Source: Rutidosis leptorrhynchoides
Lineage: Eukaryota; Streptophyta; Magnoliopsida; Asterales; Asteraceae
DNA: 64,000 nt
Direction: 5' to 3'
NCBI RefSeq assembly: GCF_046630445.1
Contig: NC_092336.1
Coordinates: 506,341,001-506,405,000 of the forward strand
Shown piece by piece: positions 47,205 to 60,457 of this stretch (position 1 is its first letter; every line of letters begins with the position of its first letter). Below the pieces are notes generated by a model. It saw only the letters and a program-made list of their open reading frames with translations. It was not told the DNA's origin and did no database searches. The position numbers were made by a program, and so were the translations under genes.

Positions 47205-48257
47205 ATGCCTCCCCGTCGCGGACCACGTAATGAAACTTCCGAACAAGCTTTTCAACGCATGATAGCCACCGCCATAGGTGCGGCTATGGCTAGTATCTCC
47301 TCCGACATCAATAACAACCACAACCACAACAACCATGGAGCCGGTAATTCAAACGAGGGTTGCTCCTACAAAACTTTCATGGGGTGCAAACCTCACACCT
47401 TCGATGGGACCGAAGGACCGGTTGTGCTCACCCGATGGTTTGAGCAAACAGAAGCCGTTTTTAGCATAAGCGGTTGTCGGGACCAAGACAAAGTCAAATA
47501 TTCCACCCACACTTTTGGCGGTATCGCCCTCACATGGTGGAATACGTATGTGCTGTCGGTGGGTATCGATGAAGCTCACACTCTCTCATGGGCCGACTTA
47601 AAGAAAAAGATGATCACCGAATACTTCCCGCGCGAAGAGACCCGTAAGCTCGAACACGAACTAAGAACTTTAAAAGCGGTCGGGAATGACCTAAAGGCAT
47701 ATAATCAACGATTTTCTGAGCTATCCTTGATGTGCCCAAACCTCGTGACCCCCGAACCTCTAAGGGTTGAACTTTACATGGATGGTCTTCCCAAGAGCAT
47801 CAAACAAGGAGTAATGTCATCCAAACCCAGTAATCACCAAGAGGCCCTGAATATGGCCCGTCAATTGATCGAAACGGTAGACGAGATTGAAGTGCCGGCA
47901 CCTAAAGCCGAGGATGAGTCGGGTGACAACAAAAGAAAATGGGAAGCCCCCCAATCGAGCAACTACAACAACAACTTTGCCAAGGAACCTCTCACCCCCG
48001 TCGGCAAGAAAAGTTATGCCGGGACACGACCTTTTTGCAACAAATGCCACAAGCATCATTTTGGTGAATGTGGCAAGCTAATTTGCCATCGGTGTCAAGG
48101 TAGTGGTCATATTGCCAAGTATTGTGGAAGTACCGCCCCCGTCACTCAAAAGGGGCCCGACGCACCAAAGCCGAGTATTTGCTACAAATGTGGCCAATCG
48201 GGTCATTTTAGGAATGAATGCCCAAAGAATAAAGCAAAAACCAACGCGCGCCGTTGA
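47205..48257 (+). CDS. Gag of Tekay-2, capsid and nucleocapsid only
   Basis: Encodes the structural protein that would form the virus-like particle and bind the element RNA. The ORF is open from an in-frame Met at 47187, but the start at 47205 (ATG after GGAACA) aligns with Tekay-1 Gag. It has the capsid region ([34 protein letters not shown]) and two CCHC knuckles (CHRCQGSGHIAKYC, CYKCGQSGHFRNEC). It ends with TGA at 48255-48257, just after the nucleocapsid, where Tekay-1 reads on into protease. Against Tekay-1 most codon differences are silent (for example in the EETRKLE...NQRF stretch), so the protein has been held by selection while neighbouring pol decayed. About 350 residues; apparently complete. 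Confidence 0.9.
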   Translation: MPPRRGPRNETSEQAFQRMIATAIGAAMASISSDINNNHNHNNHGAGNSNEGCSYKTFMGCKPHTFDGTEGPVVLTRWFEQTEAVFSISGCRDQDKVKYSTHTFGGIALTWWNTYVLSVGIDEAHTLSWADLKKKMITEYFPREETRKLEHELRTLKAVGNDLKAYNQRFSELSLMCPNLVTPEPLRVELYMDGLPKSIKQGVMSSKPSNHQEALNMARQLIETVDEIEVPAPKAEDESGDNKRKWEAPQSSNYNNNFAKEPLTPVGKKSYAGTRPFCNKCHKHHFGECGKLICHRCQGSGHIAKYCGSTAPVTQKGPDAPKPSICYKCGQSGHFRNECPKNKAKTNARR

Positions 48258-50565
48258 ACTTACAACATCGACACCTAGGATGCCCGAGACGATGATGGAC
48301 TAGTCACGGGTACGTTTCTTCACAACAAACCGTATATTTCATACTTATTCGATTCGAGTACCGTTAGACGTTTTATAACCAAGGATTTGACTCGTGCTCT
48401 TTATATTCCACCTCTTTCCCCCAGATACTACTTAGACGATTTAAGTAACCGACGGAAAATATTGTGTGCCTATAAATTTTATCGGAGGATATGCGTTAAG
48501 AAATTGGACTCGACACCTATAGAACTAAGGAACTCAAAACCTATTCATTAAGGAGAAATTGTTGCCCTACATTTATGTATAGATTATTGTGAACTAAGTA
48601 ACTTTCGGTTGGAAACCAATACTCTCTTCCTCGTATCCATTACCTCATGATTATTTGCGTGGATTCCGTGTATTCCAAATCGACCTCCGTTCTGGTTATC
48701 ATCAATTGGGGGTTAAGGGAGACGATGTCTCCTAAGCCATTTTCCGAGCTCGCAACGTTAGTTGTAAATCCCTCTTAGTACCGTTTGATTTATTTAGGAC
48801 TCCGTCCGTATTCATGAACCTCCTAAACCACGTATGCAACTTATCTAGACAAATCTGTTATCATATTTATAGATGACATCTTAACTTATTCAAGTAAAGA
48901 AGGCAAACGAACAACATCATCATCTTACGCTCGAACTTTGAGAAAAGAGCAACTCTATACCAAATTCTCCGAGTGAGAATTTCTGTTAAACGAAGTCAAA
49001 TTTTCTAGACCATGATGTTAATGGTCAAGGCATTACAATCAATCTCGAAATCAAGCCACACGTAATCATGAAACTCTCTCAACTCAGACTTGTATTCGTA
49101 AAATCTTAGATCTCGCCTGTTATCACCGAAGATTCATTTCTGACTTTTCTCGTGTTACCCGACTTTTAAACTCGTTAACTCACTAAGGGAAAACTTTAAA
49201 CCTCTCCGTGTTCGAACCTTGAGCGTGATTCTTCACACCAACATTTCTAGTTAAAATCGTATAGCAACAGATGGAACTCAAACATGGAAATATTTCTACA
49301 TGAACGCCGAAAGGCATACTCTCTAGACTCAAAAATTAACGTAACTAAAATTCGTTATTTTGCACGAAGAATTCGAATACTAAACTGTAGATCCGATCAA
49401 CTTTCTCGTCATCACGTACCACACACATACCTCTGTTATTTCACCATTACTGTCTGATATTACTGGGATTTAAGATAACACACAATCCAACGATACTTCA
49501 CTCTTCTTTGACTTAACGTCCTTGTGTTTCTGATAATCGGCCAACTATTATTCAACCCCGAACTATACAATTACGTGTACTATCTTGTTTCTCTTCCAGA
49601 CTTCAATTTTCGACAACTAGAGGCGCGTTATGGCAACCTCGAGATGTAAGCTCATCCTATTCTCAGTCCTCATTTCACTCCTATCTTTATCGCTCGCATT
49701 TCCGTTTAAGGAAACTCCTTGTAACATTTCTCCATGGATAGAGAAACTCCTCACATTACATTAGTATTCGCCACGAGGGTGAATAGTCCTAACGAACATT
49801 TTTTTTTTGAACCCTAACTAACTTGTTCAAACATATCTTAAGAGATTCTATTCCAACACGGTGTACCCTTGTCAATTATCCCGTATCGAAATACTCGTTT
49901 CACTTCTAGTTTTACAAGAAACCCTGAAGACTCGCTTAGACATGAGTACCACGTACCACCCACAAACCGATGAACCGAGCAAACGAACGATTTACGTCTT
50001 GGAAAGACATGTCACAAACTCGTATTGTCACCTTTAGTAGATCACTCGTACAACAGTAGTTACCACTCGTGTGTTCACCCGCACTTTCCGAAACCCTATA
50101 TGACCGCTAATGTCGTACCCCTGTTCATTTAACCAACGCATGTGGCAAACAAAACACAGAATCTGAACTCAATCAAGAAACAACAATTGAGATCATTCAA
50201 GTCCGAGAAGGGCTCGAGACAACCCATAGTCACCAAAAGAGTTATACCAAACTTAGATGAAAACCTCACAAAATCCCTGTAACAGTGTAATATTGAGAAC
50301 CCGCACCTTGGAAAGGTGTTATCCGTTTCGGGAATCAGGGAAAGTTAAACTCGCGACACGTTAACCCTTTTGAAACCTTGGGGCGTATTGGAACCGCTTC
50401 CTACCGTTTGGAACTTCTGACTCAATTAAGTTTACGCTTACCCTGTGTACCATGTAACAAACTTAGAAACGTGTCCTGCGGAACAGGAACGTGCAATCCT
50501 GCTAGATACATCAACTATCGATGACAAACTTCTCTTCATAGGAAAACCAGTTGAAACCAGGGATC

Positions 50566-50607
<42 letters not shown>

Positions 50608-50734
50608 GAACCTTAATACAACGAAATACCCTAACTATCCAAATTCATGAGAACACTCAAGGACGTACCTTCACTTATTCATAGCATTGACATCTCCGGT
50701 CTCGAGTGAGAGGCATCGATTATTACTTCCAACT
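48258..50734 (+). pseudogene. Decayed pol of Tekay-2
   Basis: Colinear with Tekay-1 protease-RT-RNase H-integrase but broken by many stops and frameshifts and shortened by about 0.9 kb. Landmarks: protease region near 48340, RT region with a recognisable IDDI codon run near 48868-48882, the integrase DDE region near 49940-49990, and the integrase C-terminus near 50300-50410 (GCACCTTGGAAAGGTGT). A poly(A) run (about 50569-50606) lies in the place of chromodomain-coding sequence. It cannot give enzymes. Confidence 0.88.
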
Positions 50735-50753
50735 AAATTTCGGGACGAAATTT
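50735..50753 (+). other. Polypurine-tract palindrome of Tekay-2
   Basis: AAATTTCGGGACGAAATTT, unchanged although the pol just upstream has decayed, followed by CTTTTGAGGTGTGGATAA and the 3' LTR. Confidence 0.88.
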
Positions 50754-50771
50754 CTTTTGAGGTGTGGATAA

Positions 50772-53210
50772 TGTAACATCCCGCATTTTTCCGTTAAATT
50801 ATTTTAACGCCCGTCTTTTTCTTTTTAAATAATACCCTTCATATCTAGATTCGTATCCTTTGTTAAGTAACATTTTAAATATTCTCGTTATCGGATTTTT
50901 AATATCTCCCGTACTTCCGTGTAATTTAAAATAATTCGTTTGGTCAATTCACGCACCCGCAACCGAACGCGAGGGACTAGTTTCGCCATTGGAGCAAAGA
51001 TGTGACTAGCTTGACTAGTCAACACCCACCTCCCCATTTTCCTTTTCATTTTCATTTCCATTTTGTTTCTATACTTTCCAATTTTCTCTCAAACACCACT
51101 ACAAAGAATCATCATCTAAAGTCGAATTTGGAAGCTTCAACCAAAACAAAATACATATTTGGAATCCTCTCTTCATCCTCTTCAATTTGATACCAACTTC
51201 ATCTCATTTGGGTAACTTTCTAAAATCACTAATTTTATGTGTTCTTGAGATTTTTGAGTTATAAAGTTGTTAATTAGTGTCTATGGCTCATTGTGATGTT
51301 GTGTATGTAATTTGTATGCTCGATTCGTTATTTTTGGTGTAACTAGTTCAATATGAAAATTACTTGCTAAATCCTTGATTTTGGATGATCAAATGTTGTT
51401 AGATTGTTAAAGTGCATGTTTTAAAAGTGTTACTAGTATCATTAGCTTCGTTTTGATGTATAGGTTGATTAAGGAAACTCCAAGAACATGATTAGTGATT
51501 TTGTGAACTTGGATTAGGGTTTGATAAGCTTTAGATGAACTTTTGATGCACCAAATGCTATGAAATATTGTAGATAAGAATTTTGTTGCAATGTGTGTAT
51601 GATTACCTTCGAAACGGCATATCATACATGTAAATTGGTTGCCCGAATCATAAAATGCGTTTTAGAACTTGAAACTTTGATTATGAACGTTTAATGCGGT
51701 TTTTGGTTGTTGTTAGTGATGAATTACTTGATGAAATGTGCTTAGTTGTTTTCCTTGTCAAATTACCTTTCTAATGATATAGGTTATGCTTTTTAAGTGT
51801 TTTCGGTGCATGAAATGTGTTATATTGTATTTTGGTTCGTGACTTGGACCATTTTTCTGCAAACTGCATGATTCCCAGGTATTGCGCGCTGCGCATTTAC
51901 CCGCGCGCCGCGCAGAATCAGAGATCCCAGATGTTTGCCTTCTTGGTTGAGTTCTGACCAGAAATTGCACTTGAGTGCGCGCCGCGCAAAAGCCCCAGGC
52001 CACTCTCTTTTGTTTTTAAATGTCACAAAAATGTTTCCGCTTAACTAAAACTCCGTTTAACATGAAACTTGACTATTAGGCTCTTATATGACTTCTCGTC
52101 TTGGGAAAATTGTCGGATACCCGACCCGACCCCGTTGACTTTGACTTTGACCAAGTTTGACTTTTAGTCAAACTTAACCAAACGATTATACAATCGTTCT
52201 AACATACTTAACTACTTGTATCGTGCATGAAACTTGACAAATTGATTCACATGCTATATTAATCGAGTCGTAACGAGCCATAGGACTAATTGAACATCTT
52301 TGACCGTTTGTGTTTACCGTTATTGATACAACCTATATGTTTAGGTCAAGACTAGCTTTGTCTTTGCACGCGTCTACTTGTTGAAGTACTTTATTAACTC
52401 TTGCGCTCAAGGTGAGATCATAGTCCCACCTTTTCAACAACTTTTATACTTTTAAATCGTGGGCTGAGAAAACATATACTTTGTTACATCTTGTACTACT
52501 TACTTTTATGTTTTGAACACAAGTGTGAAAACAAACATTCCACGTGCGAGTTAGAACAAAAATGCCTCAATTCGATTATCATTAGTTACACTTGCAGGGT
52601 GTAAGCGAGAACTTATATTGTGTGGCCATACGGGTTTAACAAACCCTCATTCGGACGGTTCGCTACCGTTATGCGGATGAAATATATTTTTGTGTTTTAG
52701 TGTGGGTTCTAGCACTGTGTGATGGGGTAACGTTGGTTAAGTTTTGATAATTGAGTGCTCGCGTATAACAACACTTTTGGAATGCAAATGATTTGGATAA
52801 TCTACGTTATGGAAATACAAAATCTTGTGGTTCAAAAACAACGTTTAATACTTACTAAACCTATGATTTCACCAACGTTTTCGTTGACAGATTCTTCTAT
52901 GTTTTCTCAGGTTTTGAATGCTTAGTGATACATGCTTCCGCACTCTTTTGATACTTGCTTGGATGTCGAGTATACATGCATTTTGGAGCATCTTTTGAAC
53001 TTATTTAAACTGTGTCGCATAGTTTTCATTTGTACTTATAACGTTGTAACTTAACTTGTGGTCAATTATCTTTGTAAACTTTGAAACAATCTTTACACTT
53101 GAATGGATGCGACATATATTGGGTCAAACGTCTGTTTTAAAGACTTATGACCAGGTAATGGGACCTACGTAGTCGACGCCGTCACTTGACGATTTGTCGG
53201 GGTCGCTACA
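50772..53210 (+). repeat. Tekay-2 3' LTR, 2439 bp
   Basis: Nearly identical to the 5' LTR; about 15 substitutions and one 19-bp deletion within the GCGCGCCGCGC cluster (copies remain at 51903-51913 and 51977-51987; the one near 51885 is mutated). The predicted intron is 52412-52910. Confidence 0.94.
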
Positions 53211-53215
53211 ATATT

Positions 53216-53903
53216 TTTTATATTTTTTTAAGTACGGACGAATATAATCTGTGGGATGCACTTGGACTAAAAAATCAATTAATTGATCAGTAATATGATT
53301 TACCACAATCAGTTACCTTCTTCTTAATATCCATAATCAATTTAAACAGTAGGCATCGAGGGAATCAAAGAAGAACTGAAGGAAACCAGTCCATTTACTC
53401 CGTTCTTCAACTTTATAGCCATATCCCAAATTTGAATCCAATTTCAAAAACGAAAAATGCAGTTATGTTAGGAATCTCGTGCTTCAACTATCTGGAAAGT
53501 TTCATATCTTAATCTCTAATATCAAGTGAGAATTTTGAAGTCAAAGTTTTCTAAATAAAAAGTCAAACTTTGTTTTTCGATCGAATTCGAGATGTCTGTT
53601 ACAATTAAGGTTAAATTGTTGATTTATAAAGTTTTTAGGTGTGATTTGAAACCTACTTTGTGTTATAATCTTTGTCTAAAATGATCACTAATTTGAAATC
53701 AATATTTTTTTTTTAAAACCAAAACAGCGACGGCAGGAGCTGTATAATTTTTTTTTATTAATCCAGCAATTCATATTTGTTAATTGTTTCTAATTCATTA
53801 TAACATCCTAAATCAAAACTATTATCTAGTGTTATACTTATGGTGATTCTCGGTCAGTCGACTGAATTGGAAAGGAAGAAGAAGAACATTTAAATTTCGG
53901 GAA
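53216..53903. other. Spacer between Tekay-2 and a partial LTR
   Basis: AT-rich with no ORF. CAGCGACGGCAGGAGC followed by a T-run (about 53725-53760) resembles CAGCGACGGCATGCAAC plus T-run in the family B LTR (38258-38290), suggesting degraded LTR sequence. Confidence 0.4.
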
Positions 53904-55219
53904 CCGACATTAACAAGATGCATTTAAGAATATCCCCTATCATTCCGGGATCCTCCTTCGGACATGATATAAATTTCGAAGTACTAAAGCATCCGGTACT
54001 TTGGATGGGGCTTGTTGGGCCCAATAGATCTATCTTTAGGATTCGCGTCAATTAGGGTGTCTGTTCCCTAATTCTTAGATTACCAGACTTAATAAAAAGG
54101 GGCATATTCGATTTCGATAATTCAACCATATAATGTAGTTTCGATTACTTGTGTCTATTTTGTAAAACATTTATAAAAATTGCGCATGTATTCTCAGCCC
54201 AAAAATATAAAGGGTAAAAGGTAAATGAAACTCACCATACTGTATTTTGTAGTAAAAATACATATAACATCATTGAACAAGTGTAAGGTTGGCCTTGGAT
54301 TCACGAACCTAAATTATTTATATATAATTATATGTTGGTCAATATTTGTCTAACAAATTAAGTCAAGTCATAGTGTACCACATTCCTAATGCTCGAGTCT
54401 AATATACAGAAGTCAACAAAAGTCAATTTAACTCAAAATGATTTCCAAAATTTATACATGATTATTATATAGTTTAAATATCGTCATTTTATATTTTTAA
54501 ATATTTTTAAAAAAAATTATTAGAGTAAATAATATACTTCTTTTATTAATAATTAAAAAAAATATACTTTTATATATCTTAGATAATAAAATTTGTAAAG
54601 TTCATTGAATATCATAAAAATATTATTATAAGTTTTATTAAGGTAATTATATTATTTGTATTACATATTTATTTGGTAGAATAACATTGATAATAATAAT
54701 AATAAGTAAAAATTGTATTATTTTGTAATAATAATAATTATTATTCTTATGAATAAAAATATTAATATTTATATTTACTAAAAATGATGTTATGATAAAA
54801 TGATAATTCTAGTTGTGATAACGTTAATATTTAAGATACTTTTTAATATTAACTTTAAAATAATAATTTTTTTTTTAAAATCATAATAATAATGATATTT
54901 TATAATAACAATGACATTTCTATTAAAATGATAATTTCTGTTAAAATGATAGTTTTAACACTAACAATACTTTTAATAACAATAGTAATGATAATAGTAA
55001 TAAGAACGATAATTTTATCTAAATTATTATCTTACAATATTTAAATTTCATCATGATGCTCATACTCATTATTTCCTAATCGATTCATTTAATAGCTTTT
55101 AAATCGTCTTTTCTATCGCGTTCATTTTAATGATAATAATAGTAATCATAATAATTAAGTTTTACTAATATAAATTTTAATTATAATAATACTAATAATA
55201 ATAAATAATAATAATAATA

Positions 55220-55293
<74 letters not shown>

Positions 55294-57170
55294 TGGATAA
55301 AAATTAGAACGAGGATAATAACGACGATAATAATAATCAGTTTTACAAAACTTCAATTGACTATAACTTCTAATCCGTTCATCGAAACCATTCGATATCT
55401 AAAGGAGAAGTTCTTAATTTTTCGCTAGCTTTCCAAGAACATGCATATCTTATACCTCATCTCAACCGCAGGTGTAACTAATTCAAGATTCAACATAACC
55501 TATCTAAGGGCAATATCAAAAGTACAAGCATGCATAATTCTATTTTCTCGAGCACTAGTCAGGGATACACTATTAATATGTAAAAATTAATTTACGAGTA
55601 CTCACGTATCAATATTGAGATTCAATATTGCAGGAGAGGTACGTAGACGCAACGGAGATGATAAACACTAAATTGACCTCATGAGCATACCCATGAATCA
55701 TACCCATCATCTTCATAGCTATAACCCCTAATTTCCTTAGCTCTATCCTACTCGATAACCGGTTTTGAAAACATTTGGGCAGAACCTCGTCGTATTATTT
55801 TAGGTGTAATACTAATAATAATAATAATAATACTCTTAACTATAATATTAATCTTGGTAATAATAATAATAATAATAATAATTATAATAATAATAAATAT
55901 AGATAAGGAGATCGAGAGAATGATGAAATGAATTACCAGAGTTCTGAATTTGTTCGGTATTTAAAGATGTGCACTTCACCTAACCCCCATGCGATTGCAT
56001 GGAGATTAAGTGACTAAATCATGCATTCGCATGAATTCATAATACAGGCAACATTCCATTACATTTAGCTCGCGACACTTATGATTTTAATATATATTAT
56101 TTAATATATAATATATTTAATCTTTAGAATTAATTAAATATTATATTATATTTACGTGAGTAGTAAAAATGTAATTTTTGTTCTAATGACTTGTACGTTG
56201 TAACTCGACTCATGTACCACTTTCGGTTTTTTGAGCGCACTTTCGTACGTGTAGAAAACTAGCCTTTTTCATTACGCGACGTGTACCTTTATTAATAATT
56301 TAACTTACTCATCAATAAATTACTTTATGAAAAATGTGACTTATATAATTGAGTGTTGTGGTCATTTACTTTTATAAAATCAGTGGCTCGTTGTTTATCA
56401 AAATATATTATTTTAAATCAGGACATTTTATGACTAAATTATATATATTTATATTTTCATTTTGAAATATAAATTTGAGCTATTTACTTAATATAGTTTT
56501 TCAAAACTAATGTCATTCAAAACTTATATATTTAGAAATCGTTTAAATATTAAAAATTACAATCTCGTAACATTTGTATTTTTAAAGTTTTAAAATTAAT
56601 ATAATTCATTTATCTACAAACGTTCATAAAACGTTTTAATAATCAAATTATTTTATATTCAAAAATCATTTTATAATAGTAGAAGTTTGTTCATGTCATA
56701 AGACGTTTTTAACAATAAAAGTCTATTATATCGAAAAGGCGTTTTTTTGTTAAAGAAAGTACAATCATATATGAATCATATCAGGTTTCAGGGTTTTAAA
56801 TTTCCATTTTTAATCATGACTCGTAGGATTAAGTCTAAAGGAAAATCAAACGTAAGGAAATATCTTAATGTAAAATGGCGATCTATTTAACTTGTCAATA
56901 TTTAATATGCATAAACATGTTTTAAATACACATTGCAAGTTATTTATATATCTAACAATTAATGTTCAACTTATGTTATTTAACAAAGACATTTTAATAA
57001 CCAAGTTATCTTATATCAAAAATCATTTTCGCACTTTTGAAAATAGATCAATCAAGTAGTATGAAATTCAATTCTCCACTAACATTTGTCTGACACTAGA
57101 TAAGTGATACTTTGTTCTCATTTGAAACTCACTGGATTAAGCATTTTCACAGCCTTTTGAGTTTAGGAAT
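53904..57170 (-). repeat. Mosaic minus-strand LTR remnant (family B-like left end, family A-like right part)
   Basis: 53904-54310 matches 36558-36965 of the family B LTR, including the donor module (GAAACTCAC at about 54229). Sequence then changes to a different AT-rich type with an (AAT)n tract (about 55190-55291). From about 55600 it follows the family A order instead: the CAATATTG...GTACGTAGACGCAACGGAGATG block, diverged twin palindromes (55988-56001, 56020-56033), and words near 56340 and 56910 matching family A. Neither LTR end is intact. Either an undescribed intermediate family or a recombinant. Confidence 0.6.
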
Positions 57171-57179
57171 TTAGTATAG

Positions 57180-57623
57180 GAGTGGTAAAGACAATGGAAT
57201 AGAAGAAGTTCATTTATAGTGAGAATACCAGACAAAGTAATCGAGACAGATGATCGCATTTAATTATAGAGATCTTAATTTCCATAAATCCCGAAGAATC
57301 AGATCTTATAGATTTCCAAGATTTTTCTTTAAATCCCTTGAATTCCGGAATTCAACCAAGACAACGTCAAAAGTTAAGACGCACCTTGTGTTCTAAATTC
57401 AACCCTTGTTACATCAAAAGCTAAGACGAATCTCTATTTCTTCATTTCATTCTTTCGTGATAGCTTCACTCGTACGCTTCGAATAATCGAATTATTTTAT
57501 CCAGGTTACACCCTGTGATAAAATTCTATTTATCAACTCATATTTGCCATGAAAACATTTTTATTGTTAGCCATGACAACCTCACTCAAATTTCGGGACG
57601 AAATTTCTTTAACGGGTAGGTAC
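57180..57623 (+). mobile_element. 3' end of a family B internal region, plus strand
   Basis: Reverse complement of the PPT-proximal 400 bp at 39749-40200 (for example AGATCTTAATTTCC, GACAACGTCAAAAGTTAAGACG, CATGACAACCTCACTC). Ends in the PPT palindrome AAATTTCGGGACGAAATTT (57588-57606) and ACGGGTAGGTAC before the LTR. The rest of the internal region is missing to the left. Confidence 0.75.
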
Positions 57624-57802
57624 TGTAGTACTCGGGAATTTCCGACCAAATCTAAACTTGAATCTTTATATGATTTTGACATGATAAGCAAATTCTGTAA
57701 TGTTGAGTCACAAAAATTTTGAACTATTTCATATATTCAATTGACCTTCGACCATTCCCGACGATTCATGAACAACTATTTGTAAATAGTTACATATATA
57801 TT

Positions 57803-57880
<78 letters not shown>

Positions 57881-59116
57881 ATAATATATATATATATAAA
57901 TATATATATAAATATTACTTGTAAATATATAATATTATATATAGTTGTTTAAAAGAATATAATTAATATATTTATTTACTTAAACATGTTAATTAAGATT
58001 TGATATATATATATAGAATGTGTATATTGAAAATGATTGATTTCGAGCCTAATTAGTAAACGTCAGTAACACTCGGTTGACGTTTTGTTAGTTTTAATAT
58101 AGATATATTACATGTTCAGGAAGGACTAAAATAAAAGTTGAACTGTAAATCGATTACGAAGATGTTAGATTTGTTAAAAAAAAATTTACCTTTTAAAGTT
58201 TAAATATTAGTACTCCGTACATATAAATTGGAATAGAAAATAAATAATTATCGAACCTTTTTGATCAGGTTTCAAACAGTTAATGAGTGAAATAATTAAA
58301 TACATTTACTCTAAAAATTTGGGATTTTTAGGAACACTTTTATATGTCAACTGTTTAGCAATGGACACGAAATATGATATAATATACTATTAAAAATTGT
58401 CGGTAACTATAATACAAATTGAGAAAGTCTATTAATATTTATATTATTTTATTTTCATAAAACGTGTGAATTATCCCAACTATCATGTTACTGTGATTCT
58501 TTTGCTTCCACTTTATTATACCATATATACATTCATGCATTAGAATTCACTACCCAACAACCCCACTTGTTATTTTTTTCTTCTATTCTAGCTCAACTTG
58601 ACACAACTACAAACCATTACCCTATTCTTTTTATTATCTTCTCCGAATTAACTTTTGTAACCAACCTTCATTGATCATCATCATCATCATAATAAATCAA
58701 CAACCATCACCTTTGGTCATCACACATACATGAAAAACCTCCTGCTGTTCAAATGCCATTCAAACCCAACTGTGACGATCGCTCCAAATCCATATGGACG
58801 AACACGTCATTCATTGATTTTATTGCGAGGTATTTGACCTCTATATGATACGTTTTGTAAACATTGCATTCTTTTGAAAAGGTACACCATAAATGAATAT
58901 TTAAATCAAAGGTTTTCGACATCTGATGATTTCTACATATAGACAATCACCATAAATAATAGTTTACAACAGTACTTCCGTTGACAATGCAGTCAAAATA
59001 AGATACATGGTGATGATTTGGTGAATGCAACGTTTCCTTGAAAAATATGTCATGTACGACTCCATGCACATAGCTTGTCTAACATCTAAGCAAACAGCGG
59101 AAGACTTCTAGGAAAC

Positions 59117-59615
59117 CTGAGAATAAACATGCTAACAAGTGTCAACACAAAGGTTGGTGAGTTTATAGTTTTAATGTTTCGTATAATCTGTATATAAAGG
59201 TGGATCACAAGATTTCAGTTGTTTCATCTAGAAACGTTTATCAAAATATTCTACAAGATTGAGCACCCTGATAACTAAACTTAACGTATATATAATTTGT
59301 ACCCTTTGTATAATCATCTTAATAATACACCCAAACCAACGTGTACGCTTCTCAAATAGCATACGTCCGTTAAAAGGCTAGTGCTCTAGCTCGGACGGGG
59401 ATATCAAGCCCTATGGATCCATATACTACTACTCGCGCCCACCAGTTCTTATAACTGGCAGTTAACAGTTACCAAAGCTAAGGGATTTTCGGTTCAAACT
59501 CAGTGTAGAATTTAGTATGTACTTGTATCCATTATGTTTAAAATAAAGTGTATGTATTCTCAGCCCAAAAATATAGATTGCAAAAGCAATTAAAAAGGGA
59601 GCAAATGAAACTCAC
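59117..59615 (-). other. Predicted intron in the family A solo LTR (minus strand)
   Basis: Minus-strand GCTAAG/GTGAGTTTC to GTGTTGACACTTG...GTTTATTCTCAG/GTTTCC; 499 nt, the same as in Tekay-2. Confidence 0.5.
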
Positions 59616-59945
59616 CTTAGCAGCACATAAAGTTGTTCATCGTAATGTGACCGAAACTCGGATTACCAAATAATCGTAGATCTCAACGTATCAATATTGT
59701 GATTCAATATTTCAGAAAAGTACGTAGATGCAACAGAGATGATAAACACTAGGTTTGACTTGCGAACAATACTCTTGAACATTACCCATAACCTCCTTAG
59801 TAATAACCCATAATTTTCTTAGCTCTATCCCGCTCGTAAAACTCATTTTTGAAAGTGACACGCTCATAACCTCGTCGTAGTATTTTATGTATAATACTAA
59901 TTATTAATAATACTAATAATAATAAGATTAATAATAATATTAATC

Positions 59946-60036
<91 letters not shown>

Positions 60037-60102
60037 GGAGTAAAATGATTTTAATCAAAAGTGGAAGTGGTCGAGCTTTTATATTGTGGCCTGATTTCTC
60101 CT

Positions 60103-60153
60103 TCCATGCGATCGCATGGATTTTAGGCTATCTGGCCATGCGATCGCATGGCC
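60103..60153. repeat. Two perfect palindromes, 18 and 20 bp, in the family A solo LTR
   Basis: TCCATGCGATCGCATGGA (60103-60120) and GGCCATGCGATCGCATGGCC (60134-60153), 13 bp apart. Same site as the 15-bp palindromes of the other family A LTRs. Confidence 0.95.
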
Positions 60154-60457
60154 TCTTTTTCCAGCTCACATGTTTTTAACTCCTAACTTGTCGACATAAT
60201 ATAATAATATATAATATATATAATTTAAATTAATTAATTATATATTATATTTTATTTCCGTGCATAGTTGATTTGTAATTTCTGTTTCGATTAGTCGTAC
60301 GTCGTCATTCGACTTATGTCCCGGTTCCGGTTTTTCGAACGTCCTATCGTATACTGAGAAAACTTGTACTTTTCGTTTCGTGAATCATACCTTTGTCAAA
60401 ATATAGTCTTAAATCATCCATAAACTATACCACTCGAGGTATAACTTATACATTTAA

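Larger units (their letters stand above)
44325..53210 (+). mobile_element. Tekay-2: complete chromovirus insertion with intact gag and decayed pol
   Basis: TGTAAC...GCTACA ends, 5' LTR 44325-46782, primer site, leader, gag ORF, pol remnant, PPT and 3' LTR 50772-53210, flanked by the 5-bp target duplication ATATT (44320-44324 and 53211-53215). By eye the LTRs differ at about 15 sites in ~2,440 bp plus one 19-bp indel. Pol is about 0.9 kb shorter than in Tekay-1 and full of stops and frameshifts, while Gag is open to just past the second zinc knuckle. It therefore looks like a gag-only (TR-GAG-like) element that transposed after its pol had died. Confidence 0.92.
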
